Source: Thecamonas trahens ATCC 50062
Lineage: Eukaryota > Apusozoa > Apusomonadida > Apusomonadidae
DNA length: 50,024 nucleotides
Assembly: GCF_000142905.1 (NCBI RefSeq)
Contig: NW_013657665.1
Location: forward strand, 468,531 to 518,554
Direction of reading: 5' to 3'
Shown in pieces: positions 25,247 to 34,845 of the stretch (positions are counted from its first letter, which is position 1; every line of letters starts with the position of its first letter). The notes under the pieces were generated by a model. That model saw only the letters and a list, made by a program, of their open reading frames with translations, did no database searches and was not told the origin of the DNA. Position numbers and translations under genes: made by a program.

Positions 25247-27964
25247 ATGGACACCGAGACGTACTGCGCCCGGTGCGGGCTCGAGTTTGGGCTAGAGGAG
25301 CTGCTGGCGACACACGTCGAGCAGCGTGGACACTCGGCAAGTATCTCGCCCGCCGAGGAGGCGTACACCGTCCGCCCGGCCTCGGTCACCTGCCTCGTGT
25401 GCTCGATCACCATCCCCGCTGCTGAACATGCCGCCCATGTTCGCGGCGTCAACCACATTGCCCGCCTTCCGCTCCGCGAGTCGTCGCCGGGTCTCGACTC
25501 GGACGGCTCGCTGCTCTCGTCGCCGTCGGCGTCGTTCTCTGCCTCGCCCTCGCCCTCGCCCTCGCCACGTCGCCCGCAACATGCTCACTCAGCGTCGCCT
25601 TCTGTCTCGCCCTCGCCCTCGCCCTCGCCGGTCCGCCGCGTCTCGTTTGCCGAGACCACGCTCGACCTCACCGCCGACCACACCCCGCAGCCGTCGCCGC
25701 TCGCCACCGCCACCTTTTGCGGCATCTGCCGCATGGAGTTTGGCCTGCCCGAGCTGCTCGAGGCTCACAACGCTGCCGGTGAGCACTCGGATGAGGTCAT
25801 GGTCCGAGAGGCCGCCGCCAACCACGACGGCCGCCAGACCGCACTCTGCCTCGTCTGTGACCAGGTTGTCGAGTCGTCGCGCCTCCTCGCCCACCGGCTC
25901 TCTGTTGGCCACCGCGACGGCCTCGCGCGCCTGCAGGACGAGCACGTCATCGATATTTCTTTCCACGAATCAGAGGACGACCCGTCGCTCCTCCTCGAGT
26001 CAGACGACGACGATGGCGACGATGACGGCGATGGCGACAGCGCCACCGCCCATGCTGCTGCCCATGCTGCTGCCGCCGCCGCTGCCACTTCACTCGACGA
26101 CTCGCTCGAGGAGCAGCGTCGCCAGCGCGAGGCCCTTCAGGCAATTCTGGCGCAGACGGCCGAGGCTGAGGCTACAGCCAAGGCGCAGCGCAAGGCTGAG
26201 GCCGAAGCCGAGGCCGAGGCCCAGCGTAAGGCAAAGGCCGAGGCCGAAGCCGAGGCCGAGGCCCAGCGTAAGGCAAAGGCCGAGGCCGAAGCCCAGCGCA
26301 GAGCCGAGGCTGCGGCCAAGCGCGAGGCTGACCGCAAGCGCCAGGCCGAGGCCGCTGCCAAGCGCCAGGCCGAGGCTGCGGCCAAGCGCGAGGCCGATGC
26401 CGCCAAGCGCCAGGCTGAAGCCGCCGCCAAGCGCGAGGCTGACCGCAAGCGTCAGGCCGAGGCCGCTGCCAAGCGCCAGGCCGAAGCTGACAAGGCCGAA
26501 GAAGAGGTCGAGGTTATCGCGCCCGATGCTCCCGACGCGTCCAACTCCTCCAACGCTCTGGACACTCCCGGCACTCCTGGTGCCTCTGCCACGGACACCA
26601 ACACGTCCATGGCCGAGCCAGCAGACGACGAGTCGGAGGCCAACACTTCGGCCATGTCTGCGGCGGCGTCTTACCACTCGCCAGCTCGGGCCAGCCCCTC
26701 CCGGTCGCGGAACATGACCCCGGTCATGCCGACCGAGACGCTCGCTGGACCGCCAGTCTATGAGTCGCCACTGATGCGAGCACGCGCCAAGCGCGAGGCT
26801 GCCAAGCGTGCGCGCAACTCGATGTCCGCCATTGCGGCCGCTGGCGGCAGCACGGCGCCGAGCCCGGCTACCAAGGCTGCGCGCGCCGAGACTGAGGCTG
26901 TGCGTGCGGTGATCGAGGCGGCGCGAAAGGCGGCGGCAGCGGCGCGCGAGGCCGGGTATGAGCCGCCCAAGGGTGAGCATGCCACCATTGTGGCGCTTGG
27001 CGAGAGCGAGACTGGCCGCAATAGCGGCATTGTCCTCAACTCGGCCGCACGCGGCGTGCTCAACGCTGTCCGCGTCAACAAGCCGGGTGTGACCAAGCGT
27101 GCGGCCGAGCTCTGCAAGCGCCGCTCCATCAAGACGGCGGCCCAGCTCGGGTGGCTGACCCGCGCCGTCACGCTTTGCGAGCTCACTACTCTCGCGGGCG
27201 ACGACACCGATGAGCGGGTGCGCCGGCTGGCGGCCAAGGCGGCGTCGCCAGTCCGCTGCGACCTCCTCGCCGCGGTTGGCCTCGACGCCTCAAACGTCAC
27301 CGCTGCCGCCGTCTGCGTCTACGTCAACCGCGTGCCGCAAGTGCTCAGGTCCGCGGGCCAGGCTGGCGTTGCCGTCGCCGCCGCCGCCGGTGGCTTCCCG
27401 GCTGCGCTCACAGACATGGACTCGCGGCTCGGCGAGGTGGCCGCCGCAGTCGCTCACGGCGCCACCGAGATCGACGTCGTCGTCGCCCGCGCCCACATCA
27501 TCGCCCACGCCTGGGACGCGCTCTATGAGGAGCTGCGCACTTTTGTGGCGGCGGCCGGGCCGGACGTCCGAGTCAAGGCTGTCCTCGCCATCCATCAGCT
27601 TCCCACGCTCCGTGACGTGTACAAGGCCACGCTCGTGGCTGCGTTTGCCGGCGTCGACATGGTGTGCTCGACCCCAACTGCCACCGCCACGCCCATGCCT
27701 GTCGGACTCACCATGCTCCGCGCCCTTCGCGAGTACCACGAGATTTCCGGCTTTACTGTAGGCCTCAAGATCGGTGGCGGCATCGCCGCACCCAAGGCCG
27801 CCCTCCAGTGGATGGCCATGGTCGTCGAGGAGATGGGCTTTGCCTGGCTCGCCGCCAACTTCCGCATCGGCGCCACGCCCGGTCTGCTTGTTGATATCGA
27901 GCGCCAGATCGAGCACGGCGTGACCCGCAACTACGCCGCCTCGCACTACATGGCGCTGCCGTAA
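25247..27964 (+). CDS. Zinc-finger/coiled-coil/DERA-like fusion protein, catalytic lysine missing
   Basis: A 905-residue protein. Residues 1-70 and about 155-225 each contain a pair of C2H2 fingers with H-x5-H spacing (C7, C10, H23, H29; then CLVC...H...H), so the pair has been duplicated. Ser/Pro repeats separate them. An Ala/Glu/Lys/Arg coiled coil (about 290-425, AEAEAQRKAKAEAEAEAE) follows. The last 320 residues are homologous to human-type deoxyribose-phosphate aldolase: ATEIDVVV (D743), VKAVLAIHQL (K777), GFTVGLKIGGGI (K841), FRIGATPGLLVDIERQIEHGV and a YAASH end. The Schiff-base lysine of the IKTSTGK motif is Cys807 here (VCSTPTA), and the following Gly-Lys is also lost. Aldolase activity is therefore unlikely; a binding or structural role is inferred. 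Confidence 0.88.
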   Translation: MDTETYCARCGLEFGLEELLATHVEQRGHSASISPAEEAYTVRPASVTCLVCSITIPAAEHAAHVRGVNHIARLPLRESSPGLDSDGSLLSSPSASFSASPSPSPSPRRPQHAHSASPSVSPSPSPSPVRRVSFAETTLDLTADHTPQPSPLATATFCGICRMEFGLPELLEAHNAAGEHSDEVMVREAAANHDGRQTALCLVCDQVVESSRLLAHRLSVGHRDGLARLQDEHVIDISFHESEDDPSLLLESDDDDGDDDGDGDSATAHAAAHAAAAAAATSLDDSLEEQRRQREALQAILAQTAEAEATAKAQRKAEAEAEAEAQRKAKAEAEAEAEAQRKAKAEAEAQRRAEAAAKREADRKRQAEAAAKRQAEAAAKREADAAKRQAEAAAKREADRKRQAEAAAKRQAEADKAEEEVEVIAPDAPDASNSSNALDTPGTPGASATDTNTSMAEPADDESEANTSAMSAAASYHSPARASPSRSRNMTPVMPTETLAGPPVYESPLMRARAKREAAKRARNSMSAIAAAGGSTAPSPATKAARAETEAVRAVIEAARKAAAAAREAGYEPPKGEHATIVALGESETGRNSGIVLNSAARGVLNAVRVNKPGVTKRAAELCKRRSIKTAAQLGWLTRAVTLCELTTLAGDDTDERVRRLAAKAASPVRCDLLAAVGLDASNVTAAAVCVYVNRVPQVLRSAGQAGVAVAAAAGGFPAALTDMDSRLGEVAAAVAHGATEIDVVVARAHIIAHAWDALYEELRTFVAAAGPDVRVKAVLAIHQLPTLRDVYKATLVAAFAGVDMVCSTPTATATPMPVGLTMLRALREYHEISGFTVGLKIGGGIAAPKAALQWMAMVVEEMGFAWLAANFRIGATPGLLVDIERQIEHGVTRNYAASHYMALP
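26160..26500 (+). repeat. Coding repeat for Ala/Glu/Lys/Arg coiled coil
   Basis: Tandem GAGGCCGAAGCC and AAGCGCCAGGCC-type units inside the fusion gene, encoding AEAEAQRKAK and AAAKRQAE repeats. Confidence 0.85.
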
Positions 27965-27984
27965 GCGGTTCGTCCGCGCACGCC

Positions 27985-28917
27985 TCAGCCCGCTGCGTTG
28001 TGCTTGGCCTTAAACTCCATCGGCGAGACGTACGCCGCACCCAGCCGCCACATGCCGCGCTTGCGCTTGCGCGCAGTGTCGCGCGCAGACTCCAACGCCT
28101 CCAGCTGGCCGTCGTGCTCGGCCCCGCCCGAGGTGTAGACGTCGGCAAAGCCGGCGTCGACGAGTGCCATCGACACATCGCTCCACCACGCAAACGGGAA
28201 GAGCGCCGGGAGCGGAACCGGGCTCGCCCTGCTCAGCCGGTCCACCTTGACCGACGCCACGGCACGGCCGTACTGGTCGCGCTTCAGTAGCTTGACCTTG
28301 ACCGCCTTGCCCAACGCATACGCCTCCAGCCATGCCCGCGCCTCCTCGGCGTACGGCTGGCCTGGTCGGCCAAAGTGTGGCGCCTCGGGCGCATCGATGC
28401 CGGCCAGGCGGATGTGGACGGTAGTCGCCCCGAGCTTGCGCGTCAGATCAGGCGTCCAGCCCGAGGTCAGCCACCGAAGCAGCGGCGGCTGGTGGTAAAT
28501 CCGCAGGTTGTCGCCGTCAGCCACACCCACAACCCGCCCGCGGATGACCCGGTTCCGTGAAAACGCCCGCTCCGGCAGCGATCCGGCCGTCGGATAGCGC
28601 CGGACGAGCCGGGTGGCAAGGACCGCCAAGCCTGCAGCCGCCAGCGCCAGCACAGCCGCCGCTCCCGCATCTAACATAACGCTCCCGCCTTCGACGGTAC
28701 CCGCCTGTGCGGCCAGAGCGTCGGCACTCTGCACCACCGGCCGTGGCAGCCTGGCCAGGCCGTACGCCGTCGAGCGCGCCAAGTCGCGGAGCCAAGTTGG
28801 GAGTGGCGCGTCGCGGGTGACAGCCACAGCATGCGCCGCACGCGCCGCCTTGCGGATCCCTTCTGCACAGGCGTGGGTTGTAGCCAGAAAGAGCGTCGGA
28901 GATGGCGCCTGTGCCAT
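27985..28917 (-). CDS. SNase-like (LCL3-type) membrane nuclease
   Basis: A 310-residue protein with a staphylococcal-nuclease (OB-fold) domain at about 125-300: RGRVVGVADGDNLRIY, then HIRLAGIDAPEAPHF (D175, E178), QPYAEEARAWLEA, KLLKRDQYGRAVASV and, at the end, RKRKRGMW. These match the calcium-dependent nuclease pattern, including the Asp, Glu and Arg positions. One hydrophobic segment lies at about 80-102 (AAAVLALAAAGLAVLATRLV), so it is membrane-anchored, as in fungal mitochondrial LCL3. ATG 28917 is preferred; the frame stays open upstream through G-rich DNA that does not look coding. It converges on the fusion gene with only 20 bp between stops. Confidence 0.87.
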   Translation of the reverse strand: MAQAPSPTLFLATTHACAEGIRKAARAAHAVAVTRDAPLPTWLRDLARSTAYGLARLPRPVVQSADALAAQAGTVEGGSVMLDAGAAAVLALAAAGLAVLATRLVRRYPTAGSLPERAFSRNRVIRGRVVGVADGDNLRIYHQPPLLRWLTSGWTPDLTRKLGATTVHIRLAGIDAPEAPHFGRPGQPYAEEARAWLEAYALGKAVKVKLLKRDQYGRAVASVKVDRLSRASPVPLPALFPFAWWSDVSMALVDAGFADVYTSGGAEHDGQLEALESARDTARKRKRGMWRLGAAYVSPMEFKAKHNAAG

Positions 28918-29341
28918 CCCCCTATCCTCCCGTGCAAAGTTGAAGCCCGGTCGGTGTCCGGGAGAAGTGGGCGAGAGTGGGCGAGTTCCCCAACCGAAGG
29001 CCGAGTTCCACAACCACACAAAGATCTCCTGGGAACGGAGGGGGGGGGATGGTGGTTGGGTGTATTTGTTTGTGAGAAGGGGAAGACCTGGAAGGGAGGG
29101 GGTAGAGGTTGGAGGGGGGGGGAGGGGGGGGGGGGGGATGACTTGAGGATCGATGTCGAAGGTGTCTGGGTAGTGGTGGTGGCGCGGTAGTGGACGCGAG
29201 GGGGCAGCGGCGGAACAGCGGCGCGACAACAGTGACAAAGTCAGGAGCAGACGACAACGGGCGGCAACAGACGAGGCCGCCGCCGCAGATCATGCTCGGA
29301 CATGGCATGAAGGGCGAGAGGCTGTCGAGAGGCGGAGATGA
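28918..29341. other. Intergenic region with G-rich tract
   Basis: Lies between the starts and ends of two minus-strand genes. Plus-strand G runs at 29040-29048 and 29099-29138 could form G-quadruplexes, or C-rich RNA on the transcribed strand. No gene is seen. Confidence 0.4.
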
Positions 29342-29954
29342 CTAGCCAAAGACCGCGCGGTGCTTGAGGGTGTGGCCGACCACCTTGCTGTACAGCTCGA
29401 GGTTGAAGCTGTCGCCAAACGGAATGACCTTGGCCTCGCGGATGGAGAGCTCGGGCGAGACATGCCCGATGACCTCCACAAACTTGGTCGAGTACAGCAT
29501 CGGCTGAAATGGAGGGGATGGGGGTGAGTGAATGGTTGTGTGCCCTCGGCCGGTCGTCAATGCTCTACTCTCGGCCCTAAAAAGGTCGTGGAATGCAGGA
29601 ATCTACGTCGCCACTATCCGCCACCTTGCCCCCTGCCCAAGCGCCGCCGACCACCTGTCAGAAGTGGTGGGAGAGGTAGGCGCAAGGTAGAAGGGAGGGG
29701 GGTACATGCTCTGGCGGTAGGGGGGGGGGGGGGGGGGGGGGAGGGAGGGGGGGGGGAGGAAACGGGGCACATACGTCCTGCGACTGGACGGTCACCGTAT
29801 GGCCGTCACACGTCCGAAGCGAAACAGCACCCGTCTTGTCGACAACCTCGCCGACAACACGGACAAGCGAGCCCACAAAGGCCGAGAGCGAAGCGCCGTT
29901 GATCCGCGGAGTTGCAACGCCTGTTGGTGCAGCAGCAGTCGTCGTGGTCGCCAT
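29342..29954 (-). CDS. RPA3: Replication protein A 14-kDa subunit
   Basis: Smallest subunit of the eukaryotic single-stranded-DNA-binding RPA trimer; a single OB fold. Two exons: 29775-29954 and 29342-29503, giving 113 residues, the usual size. Exon 1 encodes MATTTTAAAP, then TPRINGASLSAFVGSLVRVV matching the family start (PRINA...F). It ends GAC|GTATGT. Exon 2 begins after CCATTTCAG and encodes VEVIGHVSPELSIREAKVIP and FGDSFNLELYSKVV, the conserved C-terminal half. The join is phase 0. The 271-nt intron contains a long G/C homopolymer. It is divergent from the membrane-protein gene, with 188 bp between starts. Confidence 0.88.
29720..29758. repeat. G-homopolymer tract in RPA3 intron
   Basis: Runs of more than 20 G on the plus strand (C on the transcript), interrupted by GAGGGAGG. 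Run length in such tracts is often unreliable. Confidence 0.9.
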
Positions 29955-30142
29955 CTGGGTCAAGTAGAGGGAGAAGAGTGGGGGAGAAGTGGTCGTCCCC
30001 CCACACCCGACGCGCCGTCGCGCGTCGCCCGTCGCCCCAACTCGGCTCGGCTTGGCTCCACCGCCTGGCCATGGTGTCGTGAGCACGATCGTGATCACCC
30101 CACCCCCCACCCCCCCCCCCCCTCCCGTCCCACCTACCACAC
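29955..30142. promoter_or_regulatory. Short divergent promoter region
   Basis: 188 bp between the ATGs of RPA3 (minus) and the membrane-protein gene (plus), including a C tract at 30103-30123. Both promoters and 5' UTRs must fit here. Confidence 0.4.
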
Positions 30143-31750
30143 ATGCTGGGTGGTCGAGAAGGCGAGTCTCTCCGCGGACGACGGGCGCTTGCCACCGGGG
30201 GAGCGGTGGCGCTGGCTGCCGTTGCGGCGGTTGTCTGTGCCGGCCTGCTCAACCGCGCCCGTGGTGGGTGGTACCCGTGCTCCGGCCCGACGGGCAGCCG
30301 CCATGCCACGACCGCCGGAGGCGATTCCCAGACGCGAACGCGGGTAGTGGCCGACGCGCACGCTTGGTGGCGGTGGCTGGTGGGAGCATACACCGGCATC
30401 ATTGGAGCAGCCGCAGCCGAGCCGACGCTGTCGTGGGAAGCCGCCAAGAAGCGTGCCATCTTTGGCCTCGTCCTTGGCGGCTACACCGCTGTGGCATTGT
30501 ACCCTGACTGGAACACGTACATGGGCATGGGCTCGGCGCCGGTGTCGTACAGCCCGGCGGTTGTCCGCCATGGTGTCTTTGACTGGCTGGTGGGCTATCC
30601 AGAGCCCGGGTGGTCGTTTTGGGCGCGGTACTACCGCGATCTGGTCGGCATGTCGCTGCGCGGGCTGATGATGACCGGGCCGGCCGGCCTCGTCATGTAC
30701 TTTCATGGCTACGGGTGGGAGTTTCTGGCCTCGGGCGTTTTTATGGGCACAGCTTACGAGTTTGCCAAGGGCTCGTCGGCCGGCCCGTGTGCGCCGATGG
30801 CGCCTGGTCCGCCGTTTGGCGAAATGCTCTGGGGCTGCATCCACGTCGGCGTCCTCCTCTTTGCCACGCTCAACTTTTGGCGGCGCGGCGGTGCCCGTCG
30901 CCTTGATCCGTACCTTCGTCCCGGTGAGTACTGGCTTGTCTGTGCAGCCGGCTTTGTCCTCAGCCTCGTCTTTACGATCTCCGGCATTTGGTTTGCCGCC
31001 GCCGTCCCCGCCGACGATCGCGAGGATGCGTCTGGGGCGCGGTCGACCTACGCTGGCACCGTGTTTGGCACGCTAGCCATTGCGGCTGGCTCTGCAGCGG
31101 GCCTCGCGGCATGGTTCCTGCATCGGGCAGCGGTATGCACCTGGGTCTACCCGAACCCGCCCACGTCCGAGCAGCTGCTGAGGCTGCGGGCGGATCAGGC
31201 GCGGGTGGCGCTCTCGCCGAGCTCGATCAACGGCTCGGCGCTCGGCACCACGCCCACCGCCGCCGCTGCTGCTGCTGCGCTCTCGGGCCACATCGGCGTT
31301 GACGACTCGTTTGTCCGCGAGCGCGACCTGTTCGGCTCGGTCGACATCTCCGAGTCCGAGTACCACGACGACCTCCTCCACGGCTCGCCGTACGACTCGT
31401 TGACTTCAGTCAAGTCGGAGCTCGAGTCGCCGCTGTTGGTCGGCCCATACGCCACGCTCATTTCGTCATCGACGGCCGGTACCGCCGCCGTGGCGCAAAC
31501 CGGCGTCAACTCGGGTGGCGAGTACCGGCTCCGGGCCGGCTCGCTTGTCTCGCGGCGGCAGGCCGATGGTGCTGGTCTTCGTCTTGGATATGCAGTCCCA
31601 ACCGTCTGGGATGAGGTCGGTCTGCCGGACTTATGTCGGCTCGTGGGCTGGCGCTATCTTACAGTCACCCTTCGCTCGCTCATCGGCCTCAACTGGCTCT
31701 ACCTTGGCGTCGGCCTCGCCGTTGTCCTCAGCGGCAGTGGGCGGTCGTGA
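30143..31750 (+). CDS. Unrecognised multi-pass membrane protein
   Basis: A 535-residue single-exon protein with about seven to eight hydrophobic segments: near 20-37 (AVALAAVAAVVCAGLL), 105-120 (IFGLVLGGYTAVAL), 170-190, 198-212, 232-250 (GCIHVGVLLFATLNFW), 268-290 (LVCAAGFVLSLVFTISGIWF), 310-330 and the C-terminal 515-533 (LYLGVGLAVVLSG). Between the seventh and last segments is a long hydrophilic loop rich in Ser and acidic residues (residues about 340-490). I recognise no family. Tight turns such as YPDWNTYMGMG and WEFLASGVFMGTAYEFA may be conserved blocks. It ends 27 bp from the stop of the mitochondrial carrier gene. Confidence 0.75.
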   Translation: MLGGREGESLRGRRALATGGAVALAAVAAVVCAGLLNRARGGWYPCSGPTGSRHATTAGGDSQTRTRVVADAHAWWRWLVGAYTGIIGAAAAEPTLSWEAAKKRAIFGLVLGGYTAVALYPDWNTYMGMGSAPVSYSPAVVRHGVFDWLVGYPEPGWSFWARYYRDLVGMSLRGLMMTGPAGLVMYFHGYGWEFLASGVFMGTAYEFAKGSSAGPCAPMAPGPPFGEMLWGCIHVGVLLFATLNFWRRGGARRLDPYLRPGEYWLVCAAGFVLSLVFTISGIWFAAAVPADDREDASGARSTYAGTVFGTLAIAAGSAAGLAAWFLHRAAVCTWVYPNPPTSEQLLRLRADQARVALSPSSINGSALGTTPTAAAAAAALSGHIGVDDSFVRERDLFGSVDISESEYHDDLLHGSPYDSLTSVKSELESPLLVGPYATLISSSTAGTAAVAQTGVNSGGEYRLRAGSLVSRRQADGAGLRLGYAVPTVWDEVGLPDLCRLVGWRYLTVTLRSLIGLNWLYLGVGLAVVLSGSGRS

Positions 31751-31777
31751 CGCTCTGCCGTGCGTGCAGCCGTCCGT

Positions 31778-32946
31778 TTACGCTTTCCCCCTTAGTGAAC
31801 GCATGGCCCGCATCGCAAGTTCGTACGCGCAGAAGCAGGCGGCGTCGGCGACGGCACCCCGCGCCATGCACGGGCCGAGACCGCGGTAGAAAGCGGCGAG
31901 GCCGCCGTCGGCGTAGATGGCGCGCATGATCGCGCCCGGCGAGCTCCGCACGCCCGGTGCAACTTGCGTCTGCAGCCGCGCCGCCACAGTATCAAAGGGA
32001 AACATGATGCCCCACGCTGACATGCCCGCCATAGCGCCGGCTGCCAGTGTCGCCGGCGTCGACGGCGCCTCGGGATCCGAGTTGAGCAGCCGCCTGTAGA
32101 CATCATACGAACCATACCACACGCCGCATGCTGGGACAAAGAACGAGAGGACAACTGGGAAGCCGCGGTAGAGGCCGCCCACGCCCTCAGCTTTGACAAT
32201 CTGCCGCGCACAGTCGATCATGCCCGAGTACTGTGCCGCGCCACCCGGCGCCGCCGTCTGCACCTGCAGCCGCTTCTTGACCAGCTCCATCGGACCCCAG
32301 ACAAATGACTGGCAGAGGCCCGAGAACGCGCCCGAGAGAAACAGCCCAGCATGGGTCAGCTGCGGCGTGGCGTCGTCGTCGCCATCGCTGGCGTCGTCGC
32401 CGCCGACCGTCATGCCCCAACTGATGGCGCGGTCTTGCGCCCAGCCCCAGGTGGCAAACGAGATGGCGTAGATGGGCGGCGTCGCCGTCAGCGGCGAGCC
32501 GACGCCCTTGTACAGTGCACGCAGGCCTTCTTGCCTCACAGTCGCTCTCAGCGTGCCCAGGACCGAGCTCGATGCGCCAGCGGCGCCATCGCCTGCGTAC
32601 GTGCCGACCTGAAGTCGAGTCTTGATGGTGTCGATGGGGTGTCCGCACACAACCACTGCCAGTCCGCCCACAATCCCTGCCACAAACTGAGCATGAGAGC
32701 GAGTGAGTGTAGAAAAGGGGAGGATGATGGGGTGGTGGGGGGATGCGGGGGAGGGGGGGAGGGGGGGGAGTGGAGGGGGATCCCCCTCTTGCGCCCCCCC
32801 CCCCCCCACACACACACACACACCAAACACCCTTCCCACCTTCCCCACCCTCCCACGCCAAAGCCACACTCTGGTCGACTTCACTCATGTCCTGGTTGTA
32901 CCTTTAGTCCAGCCTCAGACTGGCTGCCTCCACTGCCTCCGCCCAT
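31778..32946 (-). CDS. Mitochondrial carrier (SLC25), carnitine/acylcarnitine-type
   Basis: Inner-membrane transporter with three tandem carrier repeats and six helices, 317 residues. Two exons: 32902-32946 (MGGGSGGSQSEAGLK) and 31778-32686 starting FVAGIVGGLAVVV. The donor is GTACAA, the acceptor GCTCAG, phase 0. Signature motifs: GHPIDTIKTRLQV, GPMELVKKRLQV and FPFDTVAARLQTQV, one per repeat, each with a following EG/DGG and YRG-type sequence. Repeat 1 resembles SLC25A20/29/45 carriers, but substrate-contact residues were not checked, so the substrate is uncertain. Acylcarnitine would fit with the carnitine acyltransferase elsewhere in the window. The 215-nt intron has CA and C runs. Confidence 0.88.
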
Positions 32947-32971
32947 GGCTGCAGATGGTCCGTGCGTCGAG

Positions 32972-33003
32972 TGGCACTGGCACTGGCACTGGCACTGGCA
33001 CCG
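32972..33003. repeat. (GGCACT)5 hexanucleotide repeat
   Basis: Five GGCACT units in the 79-bp gap between the carrier start and the sphingosine kinase stop. Confidence 0.9.
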
Positions 33004-33025
33004 GACCAGCACCGCGGCACAGGCA

Positions 33026-34759
33026 TCAGTGCGACGCAGCGGCAGCAGCCTCGGCAACCGACTGGGCAGAGTCGGCGACAACAGCATGGAGCATGTCGTC
33101 GACAATAAGAAAGGGGATCATGCGCGGAACGACGGTTGCAATGACTCGCGAGTAGCCGATGAACTCGCCGTCGACGCCGATCTTGGCCCCGGGCTTGGGC
33201 TGCGGATCGAGGATGAGATGAGTGACCTTGTAGTACTCGATGGCCGGGTGCGCCACGTGCTTGCCGGTTGCAACCTTGGTGAAGAACTTGAGCAGCTGCG
33301 CCCGCGAGATCGACCGCACAAAGGCGAGATCCATCGTGCCATCATCAACTTGCGCCAGCGGAGTAATCTGCGTTGTCTTTGCCTGGTACGCGCAGTTGGC
33401 GAGCGCAAAGATCTGAAAGTCCTCGTCGGCGAGGGCGAGCTCGCCCGACTCGGGCTCGCCGTCAGCACCAAGAACCAGCTTGCCGCCAACGTAGCGCGCC
33501 GAGTACGCAAACGAGAGGTCGGCAGTGTACTTGTCGAGCTTGAGGATGCGCTTGAGGCCCTCGTAGTCAAACCGCAGGTCGCCCATCCACCGATGCTGCT
33601 CCGAGTAGTAGTCAACGTCAGCCACGAGCGCCCACTCGAAGAGCACAAGCGCATGCATGCTGACTCCAACTTCGGGCTGCTCAAGCCGCATGGCGTCGAT
33701 CCTCCGCGGCTTGCCCTTGACCAGCGTGTACGCGGCGTCAATGGCTGTCAAGACGCCAATCGAGTTGGCGAGCGCGTTGCCTGAGCCCGTCGGAATGACC
33801 GCCAGTGAGACGGCGTCAAAACATCGGCGGCCACCGTCGGCGCCACCGTCCTGCTCAGCAGCCCATTGAGGACCTCGTGGAGCAGGCCGTCGCCCGACGC
33901 CGTGGCAATGACGTCGTACGCATCCAAATCCACCGTCCGCGCCAGCTCGACCGCGTGGCCCTGCGCCTGAGTCTCAATGACATCGACCGCAAGGCCCGAG
34001 GCCAGCAGGATGGGCATGACCTCGTCGACCATGGTCTGCGTCGCTTTCTTCTTCCCGCCAAACGGATTGACGAGAATCAGCACCGACCGCCGCAGCGGCT
34101 CGTCATCGCCCAGCACACCGTCGCGGGCAACCGTGTTGAGGCACGTCACCCAGTGCTTCGTCGCCTCGAGCGCCCCGCCACTCACGCCACTCCTGCCGTC
34201 TCCTCCCGCCAGAGCGTCGATTTGCGGCATGTGCAGCACCTCGAGCTCGTACTGCACCGGCGATCGCGCTCCGCCTCGCCGCTCGTCGTCGATAATGCAG
34301 TAGAGCCTAAACCGCGGGTTGGCGGTTCCATCCGTTGCTGATGAGGCCCCAAACGGTGAGAACGGGTTCTCGCCCCGGAGGACGTCTGAAGATCCCCTAC
34401 CTTCTCGTGTGTCTTGCCTCGCTGTGCCGTCACGAGCACGCCCGCTGCCGTCAGCTGCCGCACCCGCACCTGTAGAGGCGGCACCAGCCACCAGCTTTGC
34501 ACCCAGGATGTCGCATGCCGGGATGCACGACTCTTTGCATGTGTCTGTGTGTGAGTGGGTTGGTGTAGGTGTAGGCAGGCAGGGCAGGCAGGCAGGGCAG
34601 GCAGGCAGGCGACGTACCGGAGCGTGTGGTGAGGTTGGTGGTGTAGAGGGCTCGTTGTGTCAGCACAATGTAGTGTGGGATGCTGCCCAAGAGGACTGTG
34701 GAGGCCAGGAAGGCTTCACTGCCGCTGGGCATGGTGTCGCTCATGCTTGCTGCTGCCAT
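33026..34759 (-). CDS. SPHK: Sphingosine kinase (DAGK-catalytic family)
   Basis: Lipid kinase that phosphorylates sphingoid bases to sphingosine-1-phosphate. Exon 1: 34618-34759 (MAAASMSDTMPSGSEAFLAS); exon 2: 33026-34469; the 148-nt intron has the donor GTACGT and acceptor TCTACAG in phase 1. Motifs: LILVNPFGGKKKA (nucleotide site), ATASGDGLLHEVLNGL (catalytic loop), VIPTGSGNALANSIG, and ADVDYYSEQHRWMGDLRF, the pattern typical of sphingosine kinases. C-terminal GVDGEFIGY corresponds to the family's DGE. One base is missing near 33851-33860; inserting it joins the two frames and gives about 528 residues. Sphingosine is the likeliest substrate; ceramide or diacylglycerol is less likely. Confidence 0.9.
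34573..34611. repeat. AGGC tandem repeat in sphingosine kinase intron
   Basis: GGCAGG(C/G)-type units directly downstream of the donor (on the minus strand) of intron 1. Confidence 0.8.
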
Positions 34760-34845
34760 GTCTATCGCGAGCTGGATGATGCTGGCTAGAGTGGGAGCGA
34801 GGGCAGGAGAAGACGGGTGCGTGGCGTGGCAAAACCAATGAAGGA

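Noticed and set aside
28918-29238. N-terminal extension of the SNase-like protein through Pro-rich sequence
   Set aside because: It is a translation of poly-G/C tracts; ATG 28917 gives a normal protein length.
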